A stretch of 64,000 nucleotides of DNA from Diphasiastrum complanatum (lineage: Eukaryota > Streptophyta > Lycopodiopsida > Lycopodiales > Lycopodiaceae), in assembly GCA_029204225.1 (NCBI GenBank), contig CM055101.1, positions 7,543,710 to 7,607,709 on the forward strand, given 5' to 3'. A program made the translations under genes and the position numbers. The notes beneath the pieces were generated by a model. It was not told the origin of the DNA, did not search any database, and worked only from the letters and a program-made list of their open reading frames with translations. The stretch's first letter is position 1, and each line of letters opens with the position of its first letter. Positions 21,401 to 30,333 of this stretch are shown here, piece after piece.

Positions 21401-22455
21401 TCTATTCCCTTGGCTTTGTACTAAGTGCTTATGAACCTTCTTTATATTTCAAATGTAATGAAGGAAAGATCATCATTTTGGTTCTTTATGTTGATGACAT
21501 CATTATGACAGGAAATGATGATGATGGCATAGGCAAAGTAAAAGTTGACTTATCTAGTGAGTTCAAGATGGTAGATCTAGGCTTCCTAAAGTTTATACTT
21601 GGGATAGAAGTGTCTAGAAGTAGCAATTGTACTTTCATAAGTCAATCTAAGTATGCTACTTCCATTCTTGAAAGATTTGGTATGAAAGATTGTAAGGGGA
21701 TTGACACCCCTATGGAGCATGTTGTGAAAGCAACTAATGAAGGTGATGAAGCATCCTTTGAGGACATCACTCTCTTTAGGAAGCTTATAGGCTCTCTAAT
21801 CTATTTAACCATCACTAGACCTGACTTAAGTTTTTGTGTAAGCAAGTTGAGTCAAAGTATGCAAGCTCCTTTAATTCATCATTGGAAAAGTGCCAAGAGA
21901 GTACTTAGATATGTTTCTAGTACTAGATTTTTTGGTATACTTTATGAAGGATCTAACTTGCACTTGAGAGCCTACTCGGATTCAGATTTTGCAGGTGACA
22001 AGATGGATAGGAAGTCCATTAGTGCATTTGCAACATTTCTTTGTGGAGGAGTGATATCTTGGCTTTCCAAAAAGCAAGATACAATCTCACTATCTTCTTG
22101 TGAAGCCGAGTACAAGGCATTGACTTCAACAACCAAAGAGCTCTTATGGCTAAGAAGACTCTTGATGGAACTACATGTGCTAGAGGCCGAGGAGATCCCT
22201 TACATATTTTGTGACAATCAAGCTTCTCAACAAATTGCTTCAAATCCTATCTTCCATGCTAGAACAAAGCATATTGAGATAGCTCACCACTTTGTGAGGG
22301 AGAAGGTACAATCCAAGGAAGTGCAACTACATCATGTACCATCATCCGAATGCATAGCTGATATCTTAACCAAACCATTGTCCAAAGATCCATTTTTTAA
22401 GTTAAGATATGCTCTTGGAATTGTAGATAGATGTACACTAGATTTGCCAAGTTAG
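18475..22455 (+). CDS. gag-pol: Copia Gag-Pol polyprotein, intact
   Basis: 1,326 residues in one frame. Gag is about 1-250, starting MSSMGGYLMEPSERL. A zinc knuckle CFFCGKKGHFASEC lies at 251-264. The aspartic protease motif WWIDSGASSHM has its catalytic Asp at 309. The integrase zinc domain runs from His441 to Cys478 and the catalytic triad is Asp505, Asp567 and Glu603, with the normal DD35E spacing. RT has QMDVTNAFLNG with Asp920 and YVDD at 1005-1008. RNase H has Asp1169, Glu1212 and Asp1247, then ADILTKPL near the end. All catalytic residues are present and the length is normal for plant copia. The start is the first ATG after the leader and matches the Gag starts of related copies in this window (MTSMGVFLLEASERL, MASQRGYLLEASERL). 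The protein acts in cytoplasmic virus-like particles, and the integrase acts in the nucleus. Confidence 0.97.
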   Translation: MSSMGGYLMEPSERLTSTNYSIWKVRMKSLLVIHDLYDIVQGVEEEPQTPQEQAKYKKRARLALHCIKLNVCNDLLKEVSSCTSSKEAWDSLKSIYESNNTSRILMLRNQVFQSMKGSGESGQEYVLRIKSLNKELSAIGEKIQDQELVQIILNGLSDEFTNLVQSFAIQDSLPSIEKLHNVLVAEESRLLHLKTRMDSMSLNGGEEKANFTSKGKKKQNPFKKNQGKETEMKNGGSTSKGKVKNKAKLKCFFCGKKGHFASECYLKKNQQAKGDQGNIAQEEEYEDGFNTSLMVASTPTSSQDTWWIDSGASSHMSFNKHYFSTLLSCNDSKKSIYTASDQACKIDGIGSIPLCLGTSKRIDLDNVLYVPTISRNLLSVGQLMDNGLDVHFKNGVCSILKNDKCIASGIKQGRLFKLDANVASESVNLAREELTQVELWHKRLGHPNLQSMESMASKELALGLPRAFKKCGKMCEACGLAKSHKSSYKKSSSRSLSPLDLIHSDVHSFSHASNGGALMYVTFIDDCTRFTWIELLSKKNLVYEAFIKFKSLVEKQLSTSIKALRCDNGGEYTSNKMKDFCEINGIKLQYTCSYTPQQNGVAERKNRSLCECAKSLRLDASLPISFWGEAITCANYLCNRLPSSAIDGISPYQALFDKKPNVKYFKIFGCTCYVHIPLETRRKEDATSFKGIFVGYGENSKGYRIYDPTSKKVKVSKDVLFDESQFAKSLSNGSNPLCIEDLDKSEEDLDKPEEDHDKPEDGDLDPSQKGPRRSSRSKAEPSRLTYVDKGKQKEGSTSSTSYSFLATLIEEPSSFEEACKSKVWRDAMQVEYDALEENHTWNLVNLPRGKKPLACKWIYRIKYNQDGSISKYKARLVAKGFLQIKGLDYEETFAPVAKLVTIRLIICIATLFKWDLYQMDVTNAFLNGFLEEEIYMMQPEGFIKIGEEQKVCYLRKSLYGLKQAPRAWYSRLHDFLYSLGFVLSAYEPSLYFKCNEGKIIILVLYVDDIIMTGNDDDGIGKVKVDLSSEFKMVDLGFLKFILGIEVSRSSNCTFISQSKYATSILERFGMKDCKGIDTPMEHVVKATNEGDEASFEDITLFRKLIGSLIYLTITRPDLSFCVSKLSQSMQAPLIHHWKSAKRVLRYVSSTRFFGILYEGSNLHLRAYSDSDFAGDKMDRKSISAFATFLCGGVISWLSKKQDTISLSSCEAEYKALTSTTKELLWLRRLLMELHVLEAEEIPYIFCDNQASQQIASNPIFHARTKHIEIAHHFVREKVQSKEVQLHHVPSSECIADILTKPLSKDPFFKLRYALGIVDRCTLDLPS

Positions 22456-22460
22456 AAGTG

Positions 22461-22468
22461 AGGAGGAG
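22461..22468 (+). other. Polypurine tract of intact copia
   Basis: AGGAGGAG lies between the stop codon (22,453-22,455) and the 3' LTR start. Confidence 0.85.
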
Positions 22469-23330
22469 TGTTGAAAATTGTCACTTCTCACTTGACATTG
22501 GTTCATGTAAATATTGATCAAACATTAGAATATGTTGATGATATGATTTCACACGTGTGGAGCATGTTCCCATGTGTGAAAGGATGTACTTTTCATGTTT
22601 GTATATATCCAAATTGATTTTGTATCATTCTAGTTAGTGTGAACATGAAATGACTAGTTTTTAGTCAAGTTGACTAGTCACCTACAAATTAGCTTTTCCT
22701 TGCATGTGCATGAGTAAATGCTCCCACATGGCAAGTGGATGTTCACATGTGTGTATAGAGTACTAGAAGATAAGAGTTGACCATTTTCCTTAGATCCTAT
22801 TTTGTAGGGAATATTCCTATATTCTAGGAGACTAGCTTTTTGGATTTTAGTCATATTCTAGAAGGTCAACTATTGGATAAGGATCAAGGATGGATCAAAT
22901 GGATAGATATGAGTGATGTGGCACTCTTCACACGTGTGAAGGCCTGCTGGACTGTACCAGACTCATGGATGTACTTGATCCATAAAAGGATCATCATTTT
23001 GCTAAGAAAATTGATGAGACTTTTGCACTCTACACTTTTGTGAGATTTCTAGTCATTTGTCTTGTGATTTTTATGCATGATTGCTATCTAGTATCATTGT
23101 ACTTGTTGTTTCAGGTGCAGGCCGTACAGTGGACAGTACTCCACACGTGTGAAGCCGCTCTCACTAAAAAATGATGTGTTGATCCATTGCTCTTGCTTAA
23201 ATCCAAGTGTAGTGAATCTAGATCAAGATCTAATGTGTAGAACTTGATAGATTCATTGATTAAGCAACCAATAACTCTCTATGATTGTAAAGTACAATCA
23301 TTATTGTCCTAAAAACTGTAAAATTTATCA
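22469..23330 (+). repeat. 3' LTR of intact copia
   Basis: 862 bp, matching the 5' LTR throughout by eye. Followed by the cctag duplication. Confidence 0.95.
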
Positions 23331-23335
23331 CCTAG

Positions 23336-23425
23336 CAGGAGTCTGGTCTTCTTGATCTTTTCCAAGCAGTTTTTGCTTTTCGAAGCACAAGGCCTCTTAA
23401 ACACCGGGTGGAGCTTTGTGTTCTT
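23336..23425 (-). other. Internal remnant of element R, 5' part
   Basis: A minus-strand ORF starts at an ATG at about 23,428, reads MKNTKLHPVFKRP and is broken by the copia insertion after KKTRLLL. Across the target site it would stop a few codons later, so it was a micro-ORF of under 40 codons. No domain is recognised. Confidence 0.4.
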
Positions 23426-24706
23426 CATGGTTTTGAGAGAAGGTGAAAGTGAGAGAGGGAGAGAGTGTGTGTGTGTGTGTGTGTGTTTGTGTTGTGATGT
23501 GAGAGAGATAGTTAAAAATCTGAGGGTTTGAGCTCCAAATAATCCTGCAATCACAAAATAACATAATCTCCTTGAGGTGATGCCTCAATCCCCTTCTCCA
23601 GAGCACCTGTACACAACAAACAATAAAATGGCAGAGTCTGGATGCATCAATCTTCAATCCTCCTAGTAGAGGGGTGCATTTCCACTTATATAGAGAGTGG
23701 AGAGACCTTCAAAAGTGAGTGAGGTGTCAAGTTCAAGTGTATGAGGTGTGAGGGAGACTCCAATTGGACTTAGGGAGAAGTGGTGTGCATGGATGAGGTG
23801 TTTTAGTTAGGGAGGATGAATGGGTGATGTGTACTAGCTTGGGAGAGTTATTATGGTGATTTGGCATTTGAAGTGAGAGTGTAGGAGGGCGCCCCATTCT
23901 AGGTGTCAAATTGCCTAGAATGCATGAGGAAAAGTAGGTGGGAGGTAGGTGGTACAAGGTTCCAACTTGACTTTTTAATTACATACAATTTTACATGGTT
24001 ACAACTTGGGAATTCACCCAAGTGCAATCTTCCTAAGGAAGAGCCAAGGTATATGTCCATCTTGTTTTGCATAATGTTCATCAATTCCTAGGCCCTTTTT
24101 TCTAGAGGTTGCCCATCCTCAGTCATGGTCATTGGCACTTATTTTATAGAGGTTCCCCATCCTCAATCATGGTGGAACAAGTCACTAGGGTGATCAGACC
24201 CTAAGCCTTGTCATGTTCTTTATAGACTCCTCTGAGCCTTCATTATAGACTTATAAATAAGCCTTCTTTATAGACTCCTCTGAGCCTTCATTATAGACTT
24301 TGTCAAAAAGCCTTCTTGTTTACTGTCTTTAAGTTTAGAAAGCTTTTTGTTTCGATTCTTGTTCTTCTAGCACTTTCTTGAGTACCTGCACATACCCTCA
24401 AAGAGAGATCAATCCTTAAGCCCAGAGGGCTTCTTATTCTTGTTCAGATTCTTCAGGTACGTTCATGTATACCTGCACATCCTTTCAAAGAAAGGTCAGT
24501 GATCATAATACCATCAAACATGGTTCATAGAAGATTCTTAGTTCTACAGGTGTCAATTCCTGTTACTCAATTCATTAAAGCAATAAATTTATACAATATT
24601 CTAAAAGAATACTGATCATTGACAATTCTATATCATCAAGTTCTATCTGGGTTGGAAGCTGGGAAAGTCGATATTTTTTAGGAGCAATTTGTCTCTACAA
24701 ATTACA
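23426..24706 (-). repeat. Partial 5' LTR of element R
   Basis: Aligns with 15,456-16,639, including the GT microsatellite, the TATA region and the AAATTACA end. It is about 97 bp longer, partly through a local duplication near 24,236-24,320 (repeated CTTTATAGACTCCTCTGAGC). Several substitutions separate the copies, so element R is older than the copia inside it. The sequence matching 14,663-15,455 is missing. Confidence 0.75.
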
Positions 24707-24711
24707 CTAAC
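24707..24711. repeat. Target-site duplication ctaac, right copy
   Basis: Matches 14,658-14,662 and directly follows the AAATTACA end of element R. Confidence 0.8.
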
Positions 24712-26275
24712 TTCCAAAGTGCAGATCCATCAAGATTTATCTTTCTTGGAGACGAATCAAAGCATCAAGTGAATGGTATTGGTTCACTATGGCTCAACAC
24801 AAACGGTAGAGACAGATGACTCGAAGACATTTCGTTCATGCCTACACTACAACAGGACTTGCTATCAGTGGCAAGAACAGCTGATGCATGGATGCGTGTA
24901 ACATTCTCAAACAAAGCACTTGTTGATGCAAGCACCAGTACATTGATTACTCAAGGTAGAAGAAAAGGCAACCTGTATCACTTGAAGGTACGCCTCCCTA
25001 CCTGCAGATCAAGTGCATCAAACCCATGATGATTCGTCAGATATTCTATGGCACATGAGACTATGCCATATGAATTCAATGGACTATATCAAACAAGTCA
25101 TCATGGAGCAATCACAGGTTGGAGCATCTCGAATGCAACAAATTCGATGACCTGTGATGCATGTATAAAAGGTAAGATGTCACGTACTCCTTTTGTCAAA
25201 GACTCCTATAGAACGACAAAGATTCTGGAGCTAGTACATTCAGACATCTGTGGACCTTTCAACATGATCTCAGAAGGAGGCTCGAAATACTATATCACTT
25301 TTATTGATGATTACAATAAGTTTTTCAGAGTCTACTTCATTCACAATAAATCAGATGCATTTGACAAATTCACAGAGTATGTGAACTGGATAGAAAAATG
25401 CACAAAAAATAAGGTGAAGCAGATCAAAACAGATTGGGGTGGAGAATACATCTCAAACCAATTCACTGATTTCTACAATGATTGATAAATCATTCACAGA
25501 AGGACAACATCTTATATACCGCAGCACAATGGTGTTGCAGAAAGAAAGAACAGGACTCTCATGGAAGCTGCTAGGTGTATGATGGCCTATTCGAAGGCTC
25601 CAATAGTGCTATGGGCTAAAGCAGTAGCTACAGCTGGTTACATTCAGAACAAGACAGAAAAATTTGGTGTTCCTCACACCACACCACACGAATTATAGTG
25701 GGGTAGAAAACCCAATCTGACTCTTATTCGAATCTTTGGTTGTGCAGCATATGCACATGTTCCTAACAAGCTTCGAAAGAAGCTTGATGAGAAAGCAGAA
25801 CAAGGATATCTTGTAGGATATGACAATCATTCGTCATACTACATAGTCTATATGCCAGAGACAAACACAATGAAGACAGTCAAAGACGTCAAATTCAATG
25901 AGAGAAGAACAATGGCCAACAATGATCCTGTCGTTATGAAGTCCTTGGAAGACAATATTATGATCTACCAACCGTGACAGAGGGAGCAGAGGATGAACAC
26001 TTAGATGACAATGTTCGAGTCGCATCTCATTCGAGTGACGAATCAGATGAAGAGAGATTCACAAGCCAGCCTACTAGTACAACACTTGTAAACCGAAATG
26101 GTTCCAGACCTAGTAGAACAAACAAAGGCAAGAGCATTGCAGTACCAAAAGAATCTCCTAGAAGATCAACAAGAGAATGAAGAGCGCTAGATGAATCCTC
26201 CAGTTCTGACTCAGTAGCTAAGCAACCTACAAAATGATTCGGGGAATCGACATCCCTTCTCATCCTACTCATAAT
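24712..26275 (+). pseudogene. Copia protease end, integrase and linker (part 2 of interrupted relic)
   Basis: Continues the protease interrupted at 14,657: FIFLGDESKHQVNGIGSLWL, then FMPTLQQDLLSV. The integrase zinc domain follows (WHMRLCHMN and CDACIKGK). The catalytic core has LVHSDICGPF, KTDWGGEYISNQF and PQHNGVAERKNRT, so all three acidic residues survive across frames. The C-terminal part (FGCAAYAHVPNKL, GYLVGYDNHS) leads to a linker ending PRRSTRE. Frameshifts or stops fall near 25,029, 25,484, 25,698 and 25,976. No RT follows. The long ORF at 25,048-25,485 is the best-preserved piece. Confidence 0.8.
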
Positions 26276-27160
26276 CTGACCGAAAACACAATTGTACTAT
26301 CATGAATCAAACAGATGCATGCCTCAGTATGATTTGGACTCGGTATATCAATGTACTGAATCATTGATTTAGGGAACAATGATTATTACACAGATTGATT
26401 CCATTTAATAGATGCAGCAAGATCTACAGATAAATACATTACAATACATCCTCTTCTCTGCTAGGAAGAAGGAAAGATTAAGCTCTATCATAGAACACAC
26501 ACAAAACCAAGACTCCTCTCCTGCAAATCGAAAGAGTAGGAATAGAATACAATACTAAAGAAATGAAAAACGTTCTGGCTCATATAGCCAAGAATGGGAC
26601 TCGTAGAAGAGTCTGGAGGCACGTAACTGCTTCTGAGGATCTCTGCCAGTGTTGTCTTGCCAAGTGTAGAACTACAAACGTGGACCAACCAGGGACTGCC
26701 ACAACAAGAAGAGAAAGAAGCCCTTGATAACTGCCTGCAAGAAAGAGCCTGTAGTTGCTTGACAGGTGGAAGTGGCTATTCCAAAGCCAAAGACAGTCTG
26801 CCAAGTGTAATGAAATGGTTGAAGTCCACGACCATGACTGTCTTCTTAGGAATGAGGATTGAAACACTGCTATGGACTTCAGAATCTGCCCTTGGAAGAT
26901 CGTGTAAGAGAAGCATTGGTGAACAGCCATGCCCTTTCCAACTGCTGCTATAATGTTGAAGTCCTGCGTGGATGCTCGGCTGGAAATACAACGTGGTAAC
27001 TCCAGAAGCGTGGCGTCTGCCTTTGAAGAAACCATACATGGAGAAGAAGCAGAGAACGGCTGTTGGCTGGTTATTATGGCTTATGTCAACCCTAACTGCA
27101 CGTTGGAATATGCTGTCTTAGATGCTTGTAGAATCCGAGATAGAGACAGGAAATAGGGAA
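26276..27160. other. No gene seen
   Basis: Short ORFs on both strands overlap at 26,580-27,039 without recognisable domains. GC is slightly higher than in the neighbours. It could be an LTR or leader of an unidentified element. Confidence 0.4.
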
Positions 27161-27839
27161 TGTAGAAAGGTCGCGACTGCCGTGGGAAAGGTTGTTGAAG
27201 ACCCTGACGTGTGCAGTTCGCTTCAATGGAGGCTTGAGGTCTAAATATCGATTTAGAACATGCTCACAACATCGAAATAAGTAGATCGATCCACAGGATC
27301 AGAATACTATGAAGGCCACTCTGAGGATCGAATTTCTGGAAATCGATCCAGGGTCGGATTTTGTAAAGGATCGAGATTCTGCTCCACCTAGGATCGGATT
27401 TCTTGTGGGTCGGATTCGGATTTCCAAGAGTTGATGGAGGTCGAAATAGGCAGAACTATTATCTGTAGGGTCAAAATGATGGATCGATGAACTACATAGG
27501 CGTTGAGGGTAGGATCGTTCTGTTTGCCAATCAATCCAGCATCGTTTTCCAGAATCTAGGTCGCTGGCTGGGTGCATTTCTGAAGATCGAGTTTGCTGCT
27601 ACATTGCGGTTCTGCTGTAGATCAAAGATTGAACAGGTCCTGTTGCACTGCTGTAAACCCAATTAGCAAAATGCCCAGGATCGGAAATTTGTAAACGGCC
27701 TGCTGTTTGCGACAGGATCAGAAATTTGATGGAAGGGTAACGCTGATGTCAATGGGCTTACTGAAACTCTGAAACTCGTTGGTGTTTTGCATGAGAAACA
27801 ATGCTTTGACTAAACTGCGTCGTGGATCAAAGTTCTGAC
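27161..27839. repeat. GGATCG-rich dispersed repeat, copy 1
   Basis: GATCG and GGATCGGATT strings recur throughout 27,240-27,720. The stretch 27,715-27,839 (GAAATTTGATGGAAGGGT...GATCAAAGTTCTGA) is repeated at 32,884-32,921 plus 33,313-33,402, where the TRIM interrupts it. No coding potential is seen. Confidence 0.65.
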
Positions 27840-27843
27840 TTTC

Positions 27844-28140
27844 ATGAAAGTAACTTGGATTTATTTCATGTCATTGGAAAGTATTTTGCTTGGAACTTTG
27901 GACAAGTTCAAGCTTATTGTTATTATCCAAAAGAAATCAATCAAGAATAAGGAGCAATCACAAAATGAAAATAGTTTCATTTATGCTCTCATGTCAACTT
28001 ATGAAGAACCATTTTGCTTTGAAAAGATTTTTGTATCTCAAAGGTGGATTAAGGCAATACTAGTTGAGTGTGATGCCTTAAAAGATAGCAAAATATGTTT
28101 TCCTTGTAAGCTTACATTAGTTATGAAGTCAAGGAAATGA
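27844..28140 (+). pseudogene. N-terminal part of derivative ORF, copy A
   Basis: 98 residues reading MKVTWIYFMSLESILLGTLD, then SFIYALMSTYEEPFCFEKI and RWIKAILVECDALKDSK. The second part resembles the start of the copia RT region (SFLATLIEEPSSFEEA...WRDAMQVEYDAL in the intact element). It ends at a TGA where copy B has TGG, and the frame continues in the next ORF, so this is one gene split by a single stop. Confidence 0.6.
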
Positions 28141-28182
28141 AAATATCTTCATAATGTAGGATCTTTTGGTTTCAATAAGATC

Positions 28183-29361
28183 ATGAATGATGTGTTCATT
28201 CATAAAGATGAAAATGGTAAGTTTTCAATCTTAAAGGCAAGTTGTAAACTTTTTATGAGAATAAGTGAAGCATCCAAAGTGGACACTTATATCCATAAGC
28301 AAGTAGTTAGCCTTATTGAGATGGAAATGCCTTTTGATTTCAATATTAGAAAAATCATGCCAAGTTGTGGTAATTTTTGGACTTATGTTTTTAGCATAAG
28401 TAATTTTGATAATCATAGGAAGTGCATATTGTGTGGTGATAGTTGTTGTGATCATTATGAGACATGGAGGTCTCAAATTTCCATCAAAAAGGAGCACCAT
28501 GAAGAGGATCTTAAGGAGTCATCTCAAGGTTCAAATGTGCCAAGGATTGAGGAGGAGAATCCTTCTCAAGGTTCAAGTGTGTCTAGGATTGAGGAGGAGA
28601 GACCTTCTCAAATTGTGATTCCAAAAAGAAACTCAAGAACTATGGTTGAGTCCATGTGGCTCACATTTCAAGGGAAAGAGGAGCATATCTCATGTGGTAT
28701 ACATCACATACTTATTTCTCTTATGTCCTTTGATAAATCAATTTGCTTTAGTGAGATCATTGCATCTCAAAATTGGAGTAAAACCATACTAGTTGAGTAT
28801 GAAGTCTCTCTTGAGAACATAGATGATGTTCTTAAAAGGTTGAAATTGATTTTAAATCAATTAGAAAGCAAATGGTTATTTCATCAAATGTATGCTCTTG
28901 AGTCATGCAAGAGGAAAAGTGATTTGTTCACTCATAGTTTGAAAATTTGTATTGAGGCAAATTGTAAACTCTTTATGAGAGTAGGTGAATCATCTTCTAA
29001 AGACACTTATCTCCATAATGAAGTATTTAGCCTCATTGGATCAGAGATTAGCATGGTAAACAAGCATGAAGATATGATACAAACACTTTGTTATTATAGC
29101 ATGCATAGTCTTGCCAATTTGGATGAGTCTAATTCTCTAGATCGTGGTAACATGATGTTAGATCTTTGTGATCCTAATAAATCAAGAAGAAATATTTATT
29201 TTCTCATGAAGGAGCATGCACATGAAGAAGGAGCAAGCCTCAAAGTCAAGCATCTACATGAAATTTGGAAGGAATCAATTTTGGAGGTGCTAGGATGGTG
29301 CAAAGCTCTCAAGCTCATCAAAGATGTCAACATCAAAGAAGCACTATCATGGATATGGTGA
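28183..29361 (+). CDS. Derivative-family ORF of unknown function, copy A
   Basis: 392 residues in the same frame as 27,844-28,140. It contains KFSILKASCKLFMRISEASK, a repeated acidic segment (NVPRIEEENPSQ, SVSRIEEERPSQ), then a linker-like WLTFQGKEEHIS. A second, diverged copy of the first module follows: SICFSEIIASQNWSKTILVEYE and ANCKLFMRVGESSSKDTYLHNEV. It ends NIKEALSWIW. No YVDD, DDE, DSGA or RNase H motif is present. It seems to derive from the copia linker/RT start by duplication and divergence. Copy B keeps the first half open. It could be a retained accessory protein or a slowly decaying relic. Confidence 0.5.
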   Translation: MNDVFIHKDENGKFSILKASCKLFMRISEASKVDTYIHKQVVSLIEMEMPFDFNIRKIMPSCGNFWTYVFSISNFDNHRKCILCGDSCCDHYETWRSQISIKKEHHEEDLKESSQGSNVPRIEEENPSQGSSVSRIEEERPSQIVIPKRNSRTMVESMWLTFQGKEEHISCGIHHILISLMSFDKSICFSEIIASQNWSKTILVEYEVSLENIDDVLKRLKLILNQLESKWLFHQMYALESCKRKSDLFTHSLKICIEANCKLFMRVGESSSKDTYLHNEVFSLIGSEISMVNKHEDMIQTLCYYSMHSLANLDESNSLDRGNMMLDLCDPNKSRRNIYFLMKEHAHEEGASLKVKHLHEIWKESILEVLGWCKALKLIKDVNIKEALSWIW

Positions 29362-29490
29362 TTTCAGATCAACATCAAGCTCATTGGCTGATCTTCACAC
29401 CTTTTGAACCAACAAAGACCAATTCAGCCCACGGAGTCAAGTTCAAGATCATGACGTTTTCCATCAAGCTAGATTTACCAAGCTAGATTT

Positions 29491-29501
29491 TTGAGGAGGA
29501 G
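29491..29501 (+). other. Polypurine tract, copy A
   Basis: TTGAGGAGGAG directly before the LTR. It is the same purine pattern as in the intact copia element. Confidence 0.75.
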
Positions 29502-30333
29502 TGCGAAAAATGCAAAAATAAGCTTGGTAGAGGCCAAAAATCTTGTATATAGATAAACACACATGTGTGGAGCCTGGTTCCACGTGTGAAAATAGTGTGC
29601 TTGTCATGTACCATAATCATATAGCTTGTACATATGATTTAATTCAAGTTCTAGTGGCTAAAAAGGGCCAAAACTAGTTTTCTAGACATATGACACATGG
29701 CATCAATCTATTGATTGCATGAGCCACATCCTTTGGTTAGGTGTCATATCCCATGTGTAGAGGACAGCTCACATGTGTGGAATAAGCTGAAGTAGGCGAA
29801 TTTTGACTTCTAGAAGATTTCCAAGTAGATCTCCATATAGAAGGAAAATGGACCAAAAGTGCTCAAAATAGAAGGTTTTGTCCAAGTGTCAGTTTTGCAT
29901 GATGAATCATCATATGACAAAGCACCTTCACACATGTGGGATCAGAGGGATGATTAGTACCACGAGCTCCCACTTATTGTATATATATAGAGCCACATTT
30001 GGCCATAATCAATGTGAGACACCAATCTTGGTTTTGGAAGCAATTTTGAGTGATTCTCTCCATTTGTCTACATTTGTTTTGATTGTTTTGAGGTTCTATC
30101 AATGTGTACTTGATTTTCAGGTTGGAGTCCATACTCAGACAATGTTTCACACGTGTGAAACCATAAAGTACACTTACCTTCAATTAATGATTATTCTTGT
30201 TAGGATTTTATGTCTAGAATTGATCTAGATTGATCTTAATCTGGAGTAGATTGATAGATCAAGTAATCTGACAACCAATCCCTCTTGAGGATCAGATTAG
30301 GATCCACTCTTGGTCCATTTTGTACTTTTTGCA
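29502..30333 (+). repeat. 3' LTR of copy A (832 bp)
   Basis: Starts TGCGAAAAA and ends TTTTTGCA, an inverted terminal pair. Contains CACACATGTGTGG at 29,558-29,570 with a second CACGTGTGAAAA near 29,581, a TATA box (GTATATATATAGAG) near 29,978, and the perfect palindrome TTTCACACGTGTGAAA at 30,145-30,160. From 29,935 on it matches the copy B LTR piece. Confidence 0.8.

Larger units (their letters stand above)
17018..23330 (+). mobile_element. Intact copia element, probably autonomous
   Basis: 6,313 bp. The two 862-bp LTRs (TGTTGAAAATTG...AAATTTATCA) appear identical by eye, a perfect TGGTATCAGAGC PBS and an AGGAGGAG polypurine tract are present, and the flanks carry the 5-bp duplication cctag (17,013-17,017 and 23,331-23,335). 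The single Gag-Pol ORF is uninterrupted. Everything expected for autonomous transposition is visible, and LTR identity indicates very recent insertion. It sits inside element R. Confidence 0.96.
14663..24706 (-). mobile_element. Long-LTR, nearly empty element R (hosts the intact copia)
   Basis: TG...CA ends and a 5-bp duplication bound this element. The orientation is minus because GGAGGGG, a polypurine tract, directly precedes the minus-strand LTR start TGTAATTTC at 16,639. Excluding the nested copia (17,018-23,335), only about 470 bp of interior remains. The 5' LTR copy lacks about 790 bp, so a deletion removed the U5 end, the PBS and all coding capacity. The superfamily cannot be assigned. 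Confidence 0.75.
27840..30333 (+). mobile_element. Copia derivative copy A (5'-truncated)
   Basis: Begins abruptly after the GGATCG-rich repeat, inside the derivative ORF, and runs through a polypurine tract to an 832-bp 3' LTR. There is no 5' LTR, gag, protease or integrase. The ORF and LTR match copy B (50.3-52.0 kb), and the ORF tail matches copy C (1-2.4 kb), so this is a repeated family and not a one-off deletion. Confidence 0.75.

Noticed and set aside
23309-23657. His-Thr repeat ORFs
   Set aside because: Translated GT microsatellite in the LTR of element R.
26580-27039. Minus ORF of 151 residues as a host gene
   Set aside because: No domain, overlapping ORFs of similar size on both strands, and repeat surroundings.
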